From NCBI GenBank assembly GCA_035279785.1, contig DATEHC010000156.1, positions 1 to 30,450 of the forward strand: a DNA stretch of 30,450 nt, written 5' to 3'. Each line of letters opens with the position of its first letter. Position 1 is the stretch's first letter. The notes under the pieces are model-generated. The model saw nothing but the letters and a program-made list of their open reading frames with translations, did not search any database and was not told the origin of the DNA. The stretch comes from 40CM-4-65-16 sp035279785. GTDB taxonomy: Bacteria; Chloroflexota; Dormibacteria; Dormibacterales; Dormibacteraceae. Shown piece by piece: positions 23,413 to 30,450 of this stretch. The translations under genes and the position numbers were made by a program.

Positions 23413-24521
23413 CCGCCGACCACGTCCGTCCCGATCCGATGCACGTTCTCAGACAGATCTCGGCCGAAACCGGCCGCCGGGTTCTGTTCCGGGTGTACCT
23501 CGGATACGCGCGCGGTGTCGGCGCCACGACGGCGATGCTCGACGAAGGCCGCCGGCGCCGAGGACGGGGCACAGATGTGGTGATCGGGGCATACCACGTG
23601 CACGGCGATGCCGGATTCGCAATGCGTGACCTGGGCGTCGTTGGCGGCAGCAGAGAGGTTGTCGATGCCAAGGTCCTCGACGTGCAGGCAGTTCTGGCAC
23701 GGAATCCCGAAGTCGTATGCATCGACGACCTTGCTGACGTCGATTCCGGCGGCAAGCTGCGCATCGAAGACGTGTCGCGGCTCATGGCGGCGGGCATCAC
23801 GGTGCTCGCCACGCTGCACCTCCTCTCGATCGAGAGCATGGCCAGGGCCTACTCGTCGATGCTCGGCGGGGCTTCCCCTCCGCGCGTGATCGACGACGTC
23901 GCGCTCGAGGCCATCAACGAGCTCGAGCTGGTCGACGTTACCCCTGCCGACCTGCTGCAGCGGCTGCGCGAACAGCCCGTGCTGCGACCGGCCGAGCTCG
24001 CCGTGGCGCTGCAGCGGGAGTTGCGCATCACGATGCTCGAGGCCCTTCGCGAGTCGGCGTTTCGCATGATTGCCGAACACTCCGACCGGCAGCTTGTCGG
24101 CTACATGCGGGCGAGTGGCGTCCAGGTTCCGTGGGACGTGCGCGGCCGCATTGTGCTGGGTATCCCGGTCGAGCGCGGCCTGGAAGGGCGCATCCGGCGC
24201 GCCGCCGCATACGCTCAGGTCCAGGACGCGAAGTTCTCGGTGGTCTCCGTGCGAACGCGCGGCTTGAACTCGGAACAGAAGGAATGGATGGGGGCATATG
24301 CCGCGCTCACCCATCAGCTGGGCGGTGAGTTCGTGCACCTGCACGGGCGGTCGGCCGCCCGCGCGCTCGTCGACTATGTACGCGAGTCACTTGCGACCGA
24401 GCTGATCCTCGGGCATCGCCGGCGCAACCGGTGGATGCCGGGCGACACGACCAGCGAGATCATTCGCCGGTTGTCTGGGCTCGACGTCCACGTGCTACGG
24501 GTGGAACGCGGTGGCGCCTAA
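23409..24521 (+). CDS. Diverged second KdpD N-terminal-like protein with a broken P-loop
   Basis: This 370-residue protein is colinear with the preceding KdpD-N but strongly diverged. The P-loop region reads GYARGVGATTAML: the Walker Lys is Ala (residue 39), whereas the rest of the loop is kept. The block matching VDELAHTN is IDDLADVD, and the next becomes RLMAAGITVLATLHLLSIESM. LELVDVTPADLLQRL matches the equivalent region. A USP-like domain follows (about 230-365, RGRIVLGIPVERGLEGRIRRAAAYA and TELILGHRRRNRW). It probably cannot hydrolyse ATP and may be a regulatory partner or decoy; that is inference. The start is GTG 23409, overlapping the previous stop as GTGA. Its TAA shares bases with the stop of the convergent methyltransferase gene. 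Confidence 0.8.
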   Translation: MTADHVRPDPMHVLRQISAETGRRVLFRVYLGYARGVGATTAMLDEGRRRRGRGTDVVIGAYHVHGDAGFAMRDLGVVGGSREVVDAKVLDVQAVLARNPEVVCIDDLADVDSGGKLRIEDVSRLMAAGITVLATLHLLSIESMARAYSSMLGGASPPRVIDDVALEAINELELVDVTPADLLQRLREQPVLRPAELAVALQRELRITMLEALRESAFRMIAEHSDRQLVGYMRASGVQVPWDVRGRIVLGIPVERGLEGRIRRAAAYAQVQDAKFSVVSVRTRGLNSEQKEWMGAYAALTHQLGGEFVHLHGRSAARALVDYVRESLATELILGHRRRNRWMPGDTTSEIIRRLSGLDVHVLRVERGGA

Positions 24522-25276
24522 CCGCGCGGCGCCTCGCGTTTGCGTCCCATTGCGCACATCCATCCCTTGGAGGGTTCGGTAGTCACCTGAATGCTGTCGA
24601 ATCCCGCGGACGTGAGCAGCCGGCGCTCATCTTCGACACTGGGGACATGCGAACCGAGCAGCTTCATCACGGATGCCTGGAGCTCGCCGCTGTCATGGCG
24701 GCTGTACGCCTCAGCGGCCACAAGCAAAGTGCCTCCCGGTTTGAGAACGCGGAGGATCTCCTTCAGATCGTTGACAGGATCAGGCCAGTAATACTGGGTT
24801 TCAAAGGCGGTCGCGAGGTCGATCTCATCGTCCTTGAATGGGAGGTGCGAGACCGAAGCGAGTTGAATTTCGACCTGACCGGAACCGATCAAAGCGCTGT
24901 TACCGGCGGCGGATTCGGCCACAGAGCCGCGGCTGTGATCGACGCCGTGCACCTTGCCCAATGGCGCCAGGGCAGCCAACTTGCGGATGGTCGCACCGCC
25001 ACCACAGCCGACGTCGAGGACAGTGGCATCCGGTGCGATTCGAACGTGGCCTAACGCCCAATCACTCATGGCAGCGTGCGAAAGATTCATGGTCCGCGCA
25101 ACAAGCCGGCCCACCCACCTCGTGGGCTTGCGCACCTGGCTCAGAGCGTAGGCGCCCGCGCCGACTGTGCAACCAATCACCAGCGCGACCGCGAGAGGTC
25201 CCAAGTCGGCGGAATTCTGCCTGCAGGTGGGATCCCTACGCAAACAGCCGAGGGCTACCCCGGATGTGGCGCTCAT
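24518..25276 (-). CDS. Membrane-anchored class I SAM-dependent methyltransferase
   Basis: This 252-residue enzyme has a hydrophobic N-terminal segment (GPLAVALVIGCTVGAGAYAL, about 27-46) and then a class I methyltransferase domain. SAM motif I is VLDVGCGGG, followed by VHGVDHS, LPFKDDEIDLATAFE and ILRVLKPGG, as in the Methyltransf_11 family. The substrate is not predictable; the anchor suggests lipid or a membrane-close target. The start is ATG 25276, overlapping the metal-transporter stop as ATGA, so the two are coupled and the pair may be functionally linked. The stop overlaps that of the second KdpD-N gene. A longer start is unsupported. Confidence 0.85.
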   Translation of the reverse strand: MSATSGVALGCLRRDPTCRQNSADLGPLAVALVIGCTVGAGAYALSQVRKPTRWVGRLVARTMNLSHAAMSDWALGHVRIAPDATVLDVGCGGGATIRKLAALAPLGKVHGVDHSRGSVAESAAGNSALIGSGQVEIQLASVSHLPFKDDEIDLATAFETQYYWPDPVNDLKEILRVLKPGGTLLVAAEAYSRHDSGELQASVMKLLGSHVPSVEDERRLLTSAGFDSIQVTTEPSKGWMCAMGRKREAPRG

Positions 25277-26184
25277 AGGCCTATGTAAGCGACGACTCCG
25301 ATGACCATCAGGACTGCCGCTGTGATCGTGTTCGCGTTCCTTTCCAACCACTCACCGTGCATCTGATAGCCGGCTGCAGTCGCGATCAAGGTCAGCCCGA
25401 CGAATGTGATCACTGTCACCAGAGCGAAGACGCCGAGCACTGACACCACAGCGCCAATGCCAAATGCTGCCGCGGCGAGAGCGAGCGGTAGAAACGAAAG
25501 GTCGGGCGAAGCAGCGACGCCGAAGGGCACGACGACCGCTGACAGCCGGCCCATCATCGTGGGCCTGGTCGAGCGCTCGGCGATCAATTCGGCCTGCTCC
25601 TGGATGAAGACTTCATGGTGGTGGCGATGAGAGTGGCGCGTGCCACCGTGCTCGTGCTCGTGCATGTGATCCCCTGACGCCACCAGCGCCATGGCCGCCT
25701 GGTGCTCATGCTCGTGGGCCTGTTCATCAACATCTGGCCGGCTCGGCGGGCGGCGATGGTGGTCTCCGTGGTCGTGCTCATGTTCCGATTGGTCGTCGTC
25801 TGAACCGTGCTCGTGCGCGTGACCGTGACCGGTCAAACCCCAGGCCAGAAAGCCGACCCCGGTAAGGACGAGCACGCCGCCGACGATGTGCCCTTGCTGG
25901 GTCTCGATCTGTCGCTGGAACTGGAGCCCGATGACGGCGACCACCCCACCCAGAGCAATCGAAGTCAACACGTGACCGCCGGCGGCAAGAACTGTCGTCC
26001 GAGCCAGGCGCGACATGCTCCACTTCTGAGTGCGGGCGACCACCGCCAGCGGGACCCAGTGGTCGGGCAGGATCGAATGCACGACACCGACAGACGCTGC
26101 GCCGACAAGGAGGAGGCCCACGGCCGACAGGTGCACGCCCGGACCGTAGACGATTGGCTTTTGATCCGAGCCCATCTTGCGCAC
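25273..26184 (-). CDS. NicO/RcnA/UreH-like membrane metal transporter with a His-rich loop
   Basis: This 303-residue protein has about six TM helices. Helix 1 carries HSILPDHWVPLAVVAR, like the His-Asp-His motifs of Ni/Co transporters of the NicO/UreH group. A cytosolic or periplasmic loop (about 120-195) is very His-rich, with about 21 His in 72 residues (HGHAHEHG, EHEHDHGDHH, HEHEH, RHSHRHHH), which suggests metal binding. The final helices read VVSVLGVFALVTVITFVGL and TITAAVLMVIGVVAYIGL. Direction and metal (Ni, Co, Zn) are unknown. The start is GTG 26184, with ATG 26175 as an alternative; neither has a good SD site. It is coupled to the methyltransferase gene downstream. Confidence 0.75.
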   Translation of the reverse strand: MRKMGSDQKPIVYGPGVHLSAVGLLLVGAASVGVVHSILPDHWVPLAVVARTQKWSMSRLARTTVLAAGGHVLTSIALGGVVAVIGLQFQRQIETQQGHIVGGVLVLTGVGFLAWGLTGHGHAHEHGSDDDQSEHEHDHGDHHRRPPSRPDVDEQAHEHEHQAAMALVASGDHMHEHEHGGTRHSHRHHHEVFIQEQAELIAERSTRPTMMGRLSAVVVPFGVAASPDLSFLPLALAAAAFGIGAVVSVLGVFALVTVITFVGLTLIATAAGYQMHGEWLERNANTITAAVLMVIGVVAYIGL

Positions 26185-26211
26185 ATGCGACTAAGTCCCA
26201 AGTGCCCAGGA

Positions 26212-26245
26212 GGCCGCGGAAAACGAGCCTCTGATCAGCTCGGGT
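26212..26245. repeat. 34-bp dispersed repeat, copy 1
   Basis: This stretch matches 28943-28976 at 30 of 34 positions in the same orientation. It begins GGCCGCGGAAAACG and ends TCGGGT. It lies in the 146-base gap between the metal-transporter start and the DUF1304 stop, where no gene is convincing. A GAGC/GCTC pair within this copy could form a small stem. Confidence 0.6.
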
Positions 26246-26330
26246 TGTCGATCCCGCCGCCCCGAGGATCCGACTTGTCGCCGAAGTCCGTCGACCTTCC
26301 CAGCTGGATCGCGGCGCAGCCCACTCCGCC

Positions 26331-26693
26331 CTACGCCAGCCACAACAGCGCCGCGCCAATTGCGGCCGGCAGGGCTTGGATGAGCAGGATGCGGCGACTG
26401 ACGGTGAGCGCGCCGTAGATGCCGGCGACGACGATGCAGCCAAGAAAGAAGGTCAGGATCGACCTTCCGCCAGGGGTGCCGTAGGCGAGGAGGGCCCAGA
26501 TCAGGCCGGCGGCGAGGAAGCCGTTGTACAGGCCTTGATTGGCGGCGAGCACGGCGGATGTCTCTGCCTGCTCGGGCGTCGTTCTGAACGTGCGGCGTCC
26601 GAAGGGGGTGCGCCAGAGGAACATCTCTAGGACCAGGAAGAAGAGGTGGAGCACCGCGACAAACGCGATGAAGATCGTCGCGGCGAGCTGCAC
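26331..26693 (-). CDS. DUF1304 family membrane protein
   Basis: This 120-residue protein has four TM helices and the family pattern: AFVAVLHLFFLVLEMFLWRTPFGRRTF at the start, then LAANQGLYNGFLAAGLIWAL (the conserved NQGLYNG motif) and FFLGCIVVAGIYGALTV. The last helix is LIQALPAAIGAALLWLA. The function is unknown. The start is ATG 26693, divergent from the response regulator gene. No SD site was noted. Confident by motif and size. Confidence 0.88.
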   Translation of the reverse strand: MQLAATIFIAFVAVLHLFFLVLEMFLWRTPFGRRTFRTTPEQAETSAVLAANQGLYNGFLAAGLIWALLAYGTPGGRSILTFFLGCIVVAGIYGALTVSRRILLIQALPAAIGAALLWLA

Positions 26694-26707
26694 GGCGACA
26701 GATTAGA

Positions 26708-27130
26708 GTGCCCGACCCAGGGGCGTCCTATGATCAGGGCGCGAGGAATGCTCCAATAGCCAGGGTGCTCGTCGTCGACGACGACCGGGTCGTCGCCGAG
26801 ATGTTTCGCCTCGCGCTGTCGCGCGCCGGCCACGAAGTTCTTATCGCCAATGATGGTGTAGCCGCACTTCAATCCGTCGCGACCTCCGCACCAGACATTG
26901 TCTTTCTCGACGTGCGGATGCCAAGAATGGACGGTCCGGAGGTCCTACGTAATCTCGCGGCAGACAAGGCGACGCAGGATATCCCCGTGGTCATGCTTTC
27001 CAACTACGACGATCCGGGCTTGATCCGACAGACCCGAGACCTCGGCGCCAGGGAGTACATGGTCAAAGCCGGCACAAACCCGGCCGACCTGGACCTGGTT
27101 GTGTCCCGATGGGTCAAGCCAACGGGGTAG
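26708..27130 (+). CDS. Receiver-only response regulator
   Basis: This product of about 140 residues is a single receiver domain: VLVVDDDRVVAEMF at the start, phospho-acceptor Asp in VFLDVRMPRMDGPEVLR, LSNY for the Thr/Ser position and MVKAG for the conserved Lys. There is no output domain, so it acts by protein contact or phosphate transfer. The start is uncertain; GTG 26708 is given, which adds a short N-terminal stretch unlike the family norm. It ends 24 bases before the PAS histidine kinase, its likely partner. It is divergent from DUF1304. Confidence 0.88.
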   Translation: MPDPGASYDQGARNAPIARVLVVDDDRVVAEMFRLALSRAGHEVLIANDGVAALQSVATSAPDIVFLDVRMPRMDGPEVLRNLAADKATQDIPVVMLSNYDDPGLIRQTRDLGAREYMVKAGTNPADLDLVVSRWVKPTG

Positions 27131-27154
27131 CGATTCCAGGCGCTGGCGCGCCGC

Positions 27155-28753
27155 GTGATCAGAGCTCGCCCGCACGGGTACGATCAGAGAGGCTTGTCGG
27201 GGGAAACGAGCTCGGAACCGTCCACGAGGCGTGCTGGCGAGCGTGGCCACGACCTGGTCGACCTCGCTTTCGACGCGATGTTCGTCCGGAGCTTTCGCGA
27301 CCGCATCATCACCTATTGGAACGACGGTGCTCAGCGGTTGTATGGCTGGTCGCGGCAAGAGGCGATCGGCCTTGAGCCTGCCAAGCTCCTTGGCTCGATA
27401 TATCCGATCCCGCTAGAGGCAATCGAGAATGAGCTCGAGAGAAGCGGCAGATGGGAGGGTGAGATCGTTCAGCGGCGCAAGGACGGTCACATGCTCACCG
27501 TCCGAGCACGATGGGGGCTCCAGACCGACGCCGCGGGTGGGCCCGAGGCGATCCTCGAGATCAACTCCGACATCAGCCGCGAGAAACGAGCGACAGATGA
27601 GCTGTCCCAGAGTGAGGAAAGGTTTGCGCTGCTGGTTTCGGCCGTCGTCGACTACGCCATCTTCATGCTCGACCCCGAAGGTCGTGTCGTCACGTGGAAC
27701 CAAGGCGCGCAGCGCATAAAGGGGTACTCAGAGGAGGAGATCAAGGGCAGGCACTTTTCAATCTTCTACGCACCAGACGACGTAGCCTCTGGCAAGCCCG
27801 GCTGGGTTCTCGATCAGGCTGTGCGGAACGGTCACCATGAGGATGAGGGCTGGAGGGTCCGCAAGGACGGTTCCAGGTTCTGGGCCAGCGTGGTGGTCAC
27901 CGCGCTCAGAGATCGCGACGGCGTTCTGCGCGGGTTCGCCAAGGTCACGCGCGATGTCACCGATCGCCGAAACGCGGAGCAAAGACGCAATGCGGAGCGT
28001 GACCGTGAAGCTGCGCAGCTTCGCGCCCGAGCCGAGCAGATGGCAGAGCTCGAACGAATGAAGACCGAGTTTCTCAACCTCGCTTCGCACGAGTTGCGCG
28101 GTCCGCTGGCGGTTGTCCGGGGCTATAACTGGATGCTTCGCGACGGCGTCGTGGGTGGCGACGAAGTGCCGGAGATCGCAAGAATCGTCGAACCGAAGCT
28201 GGCCCAGATCCACATGCTCGTAGAGCAGATGCTGGAAGCTGCGCGGCTTGAGGCTGACCGCCTCGAACTTGACCGCACGACTTTCGACCTGGTCGATGTG
28301 GCATCGGAGCAGGCACGTGCGTTCGCGTCAATGTCGGATGGGCGTTCCGTGGACGTCGTTAAGCCCAATGGGGCGGTCCGCGTGTCCGCCGACCGGGGCA
28401 GGATCGCGACGGTCGTAGGAAATCTCATGGACAATGCCCTCAAGTACTCGCCCGCCGATCGCAACATAGAGGTGACCGTGGGAGAGGACGACGGCTATGC
28501 GTTCGTCGCGGTCCGGGACTTCGGCGTTGGTATCGCAGCCGAGCACCTCCCCCTACTGTTCCAGCGCTTCAGCCGCCTGCCTACCGAACAGAATGTCACC
28601 GTGCCAGGAACGGGGCTGGGCCTGTTCCTCTGCCAGCAGATTGCCGCGCGGCACGGAGGTTCCATCGGCGTCGAGAGCGCGCCGGGCGAAGGCAGCGAGT
28701 TCACGTTGCGGCTGCCCACCGCCTCGACTTCCGCCAACGATTCACGCGCGTAG
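27155..28753 (+). CDS. PAS-PAS soluble histidine kinase
   Basis: This 532-residue sensor kinase has no TM helix. PAS 1 (about 35-145: AFDAMFVRSFRDRIITYWNDGAQRLYGWS) and PAS 2 (150-275: DYAIFMLDPEGRVVTWNQGAQRIKGYS, ending VTRDVTDRR) precede a coiled coil (275-305). HisKA has His312 in NLASHELRGPL. HATPase follows with NLMDNALKYSP, DFGVGIA and GTGLGLFL. It likely senses a cytosolic signal such as redox, light or a small molecule through PAS; no cofactor residue is obvious. The start is uncertain: GTG 27155 lacks an SD site, and the residues before about 30 are not domain-like. The receiver-only regulator upstream is the likely partner. Confidence 0.9.
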   Translation: MIRARPHGYDQRGLSGETSSEPSTRRAGERGHDLVDLAFDAMFVRSFRDRIITYWNDGAQRLYGWSRQEAIGLEPAKLLGSIYPIPLEAIENELERSGRWEGEIVQRRKDGHMLTVRARWGLQTDAAGGPEAILEINSDISREKRATDELSQSEERFALLVSAVVDYAIFMLDPEGRVVTWNQGAQRIKGYSEEEIKGRHFSIFYAPDDVASGKPGWVLDQAVRNGHHEDEGWRVRKDGSRFWASVVVTALRDRDGVLRGFAKVTRDVTDRRNAEQRRNAERDREAAQLRARAEQMAELERMKTEFLNLASHELRGPLAVVRGYNWMLRDGVVGGDEVPEIARIVEPKLAQIHMLVEQMLEAARLEADRLELDRTTFDLVDVASEQARAFASMSDGRSVDVVKPNGAVRVSADRGRIATVVGNLMDNALKYSPADRNIEVTVGEDDGYAFVAVRDFGVGIAAEHLPLLFQRFSRLPTEQNVTVPGTGLGLFLCQQIAARHGGSIGVESAPGEGSEFTLRLPTASTSANDSRA

Positions 28754-28924
28754 CCGTCTTGCCGCACGGTCCAAGCCCATGCGTCGTGTCGCACTACTTG
28801 GCAGTCAGCAGGCTCAATGCCGACCAGCGAATAAGCGAGTCGCGCCGGACTACAACTCGTTGCCTTGCTCCGGGCGGGACCTATCGAATTCTCCAACTGC
28901 CGATTGCATAGATCGGTGGCTCTA

Positions 28925-28946
28925 GGCCGTCGTTTCGGCCACGGCC
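28925..28946. terminator. Weak hairpin after the PAS kinase gene
   Basis: GGCCGT (28925-28930) and ACGGCC (28941-28946) form a perfect 6-bp stem with a 10-base loop. There is no T-run, so it is a weak terminator candidate, between the kinase gene and the cupin pseudogene. The gap 28754-28924 shows no gene. Confidence 0.35.
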
Positions 28947-28976
28947 GCGGAAAACGTGCCTCCGATTAGATCGGGT
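28943..28976. repeat. 34-bp dispersed repeat, copy 2
   Basis: This copy has 30 of 34 bases in common with 26212-26245. It spans the stop codon of the cupin pseudogene (28966-28968, minus). Both copies lie at or shortly after the 3' end of a minus-strand gene. Confidence 0.6.
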
Positions 28977-29452
28977 CTGATTTCGCGAGCGGCGGTCCCC
29001 CCACTTGGAAGGCCCTGGTTTCGGCGGCGAGCCGCGCGAACGCTTCGACCCCACGCTGGTCGGCGGGCAACTTCGCGTAGCGCCGAAAGAACTCTTCGAA
29101 CGCCGTTGCCCCCGGCGCGACCGTCGCGAAGAATCGCCCCGGCCGGCTTCCAATGTTCTGCCACGCGTGCGGGGTACCGCCGGGTATGAAGACGAACGTT
29201 CCGGGAGACAACTCGTGGAGCGCATCACCGAGCTTGATCCGGAAGGTGCCTTCGAGCGTATGAATCAGCTCGTCCTCGGCGTGAACGTGCGCCGGCGGAC
29301 CTCTCCTGGCGCGGCGATCGTTTCCAGCGCCGTGACTGCACCGCCGGTGTCGTCTGACATCGCCTTGAACGTCAGGACTCCGCCGACTGGATTCTCAACC
29401 GATAGGCCCGCTCGCGCGGCAACGACCAGCGCTTGATCAAACTTCGTGCCAT
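28966..29452 (-). pseudogene. Cupin family protein, frameshifted
   Basis: Two minus-strand frames together make one cupin. The first reads AARAGLSVENPVGGVLTFKA and ends in AAPGE; it then leaves frame and stops soon after. The second continues PPAHVHAEDELIHTLEG (cupin motif 1 with HxH and Glu) and FIPGGTPHAWQNIGS (motif 2), up to SDPI and the stop. The break is near 29303, where GAGGTCC would need one extra base (such as GAGGGTCC) to restore the frame. Before the first part there is no in-frame start; ATG 29452 lies in yet another frame and would need a second single-base change. It is either a decaying gene or sequencing errors. The metal ligands are intact. Confidence 0.75.
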
Positions 29453-29502
29453 GTCCTCGACCAGACCTTAGTCCATGGAAGCAAGCGCAACGGCTGTGGG
29501 CG

Positions 29503-29796
29503 TCACACCGAGATGTAGCTGTGGAGGGGAAAGGCCTTGGGCGGTTCTTCAATCCCAGCCTCCCGGGCGATCGGTGCCACGAACTCGCCGAAGCGGTCAA
29601 ACGCCGCTTGTGATTCGAAGACATCGAAGATCAGAAAGCCATCGTCGGTGTCCGCTGCGACGTGCACCAACAATCCGCCGGTCGGGACGTCGGCGGGCGA
29701 TTCGAGCCTTGATTTGCCCCCGGTGAGGCCACGTACAACCTGTTCGTAGCGCTCTCGTGTGAGCGTCGGTGTCTTGTGGACGGCCATGACCTGCAT
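29503..29796 (-). CDS. Small dimeric alpha/beta-barrel (ABM-like) protein
   Basis: This 97-residue protein has a ferredoxin-like beta-alpha-beta pattern: MAVHKTPTLTRERYEQVVRGL, then GLLVHVAADTDDGFLIFDVFES, QAAFDRFGEFVAPIAREAG and a final PLHSYISV strand. This resembles the antibiotic biosynthesis monooxygenase and related dimeric barrels, but the active site is not clear. The start is ATG 29796, with AAGGGG about six bases upstream; a second ATG three codons on is possible. It lies 50 bases upstream of the cupin pseudogene on the same strand. The function is unknown. Confidence 0.7.
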   Translation of the reverse strand: MQVMAVHKTPTLTRERYEQVVRGLTGGKSRLESPADVPTGGLLVHVAADTDDGFLIFDVFESQAAFDRFGEFVAPIAREAGIEEPPKAFPLHSYISV

Positions 29797-30210
29797 ATGC
29801 TTCCCCTTCGGCTCGATGTCGAGCCCTGGTGATGGGACGTCCTCGTTCAGCGATGTGCCGGCATCCCCTGCGCAGAGTCTGATCGCCTCAACTCCGTTGG
29901 ACGTTGTGGTGGCAGCTGCTGCGCCTCCACCAACCGCCGCGCGGAACAGACTTGAGATTGCTGTTGGGTATAGCAGCGTCCTGGCCGATGACCTCGATCG
30001 GTACGTGCCGGCACACAGCGTGTGAGGCCCGGATCAAAGGCAGGTTGCCTCCGGCCGACAGAAGATGGAGCGGGCTCATCAGTCATCCTGTCGGCCGATC
30101 CCTCCTCCATGAGACTGACCAAGTCTGTCCGGCAGATTGACGACATCCAGGGAGGGCGACCCTAGGCTCCGATCGTTCTCTCTCTCACACGTGAGCAAAG
30201 GAGCCTTGAA
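29797..30210. other. Intergenic region without a convincing gene
   Basis: No frame in this roughly 410-base stretch has a convincing start, SD site and protein-like sequence; short frames look like noise. It holds a 10-bp inverted repeat (30052-30097). A possible TTGACG (30137-30142) and TAGGCT (30163-30168) pair with a long 20-bp spacer lies ahead of the DUF998 gene. Confidence 0.5.
30052..30097. promoter_or_regulatory. 10-bp inverted repeat upstream of the DUF998 gene
   Basis: CGGCCGACAG (30052-30061) and CTGTCGGCCG (30088-30097) are perfect inverted copies separated by 26 bases. They could form a hairpin or a two-site operator about 115-160 bp before the DUF998 start. Confidence 0.4.
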
Positions 30211-30450
30211 ATGACCTCCGTTCGTCAGCTTTCAACTCAGAATCTCGCGCTCGCCGCCGCCGCGCTCGTACTTGGATACCCGTTCTTCGTTATCGCGGCC
30301 AACGTGGTGCAGCGCGACAACTACGACGCAGCGAGCAAAGCGATGAGCAATCTCGCGCTGGGCCGCGACGGCTGGCTGATGACGCTGGCCTTTGTCAGCC
30401 TGGGCGTGGGAAGCCTGCTGATGGTTGCTGTCGTTCGGCGGTTGGCACCG
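30211..30450 (+). CDS. DUF998-like membrane protein, 3' end cut by window edge
   Basis: The first 80 residues are visible, with no stop. A hydrophobic helix (LALAAAALVLGYPFFVIAANVV) is followed by a polar region (QRDNYDAASKAMSNLALGRDGWLM), then a second helix (TLAFVSLGVGSLLMVAVV). The polar block with SxLALGxxGW and this spacing matches DUF998 membrane proteins. AAGGAG lies seven bases before ATG 30211, a clear SD site. The function of the family is unknown. The rest of the gene lies beyond the window. Confidence 0.8.
   Translation, partial: MTSVRQLSTQNLALAAAALVLGYPFFVIAANVVQRDNYDAASKAMSNLALGRDGWLMTLAFVSLGVGSLLMVAVVRRLAP

Noticed and set aside
22908..24344. Long minus-strand open frame of nearly 480 codons across both KdpD-N genes
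   Set aside because: It covers two overlapping plus-strand genes with recognisable domains. The product shows no domain pattern and fits a high-GC shadow.
29847..30146. Short overlapping minus-strand frames in the last intergenic region
   Set aside because: No SD site, no recognisable domain and irregular composition. The region was left as intergenic.
1..30450. tRNA, rRNA, CRISPR array, insertion sequence or prophage
   Set aside because: I looked for T-loop and anticodon-arm patterns, regular short repeats, transposase motifs and phage genes, and saw none. A dedicated scan could still find a divergent RNA gene.

Overview
The window is about 30 kb of high-GC bacterial chromosome with no mobile elements, rRNA or tRNA. 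Codon third positions are strongly G/C. Several starts are GTG or TTG, and a few genes look leaderless or nearly so. The gene content (mraZ-rsmH, PadR-regulated ABC exporters, DUF899, DUF1048, DUF998 and a full Kdp operon) fits a high-GC Terrabacteria-type lineage such as Chloroflexota, Dormibacterota or Actinomycetota. The sequence alone does not decide between them, and this placement is inference.

Layout from left to right. (1) 1-1530, minus strand: the start of the division/cell-wall (dcw) cluster. A promoter with a MraZ-type repeat array is followed by a small Cys/His-containing gene, then mraZ, then rsmH, which runs off the left edge. (2) 1699-3606, minus: an ABC-2 exporter. Its leader contains a good promoter, a 22-codon leader peptide with a strong Shine-Dalgarno (SD) site, and a strong intrinsic terminator just before the ATPase gene, which is the layout of a translation-sensed attenuator. 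(3) 3599-6016, minus: oligopeptidase B and a DUF1801 protein. (4) 6078-8181, plus: a NatAB-like ABC exporter closed by a strong terminator. (5) 8261-13356: housekeeping and unknown genes (VOC, GNAT, transglutaminase-like, alpha/beta hydrolase, DUF899, and a secreted/multi-TM protein with paired palindromic operators). (6) 13505-15802, minus: a PadR, DUF1048, DrrA-like, DrrB-like operon with an inverted repeat over its promoter.

(7) 15823-24521, plus: the core of the window, a potassium-starvation Kdp operon. The order is kdpD kinase half, kdpE, a small TM protein, kdpF, kdpA, kdpB, kdpC, kdpD N-terminal half, and a second diverged kdpD N-terminal-like gene. The KdpD sensor is therefore split: the membrane/kinase part is at the front and the cytoplasmic KdpD/USP part at the back. 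The extra copy has lost the Walker A lysine. Most genes overlap or nearly abut, implying translational coupling. KdpFABC would import K+ at the membrane, with the split sensor and KdpE controlling the operon.

(8) 24518-30450: a membrane-anchored methyltransferase coupled to a His-rich NicO-like metal transporter, DUF1304, a receiver-only response regulator with a PAS-PAS histidine kinase, a frameshifted cupin pseudogene, a small ABM-like protein, and the start of a DUF998 membrane protein cut by the right edge.

The best candidates for new biology are the attenuator in front of the first ABC exporter, the split and duplicated KdpD, and the small Cys/His gene ahead of mraZ.
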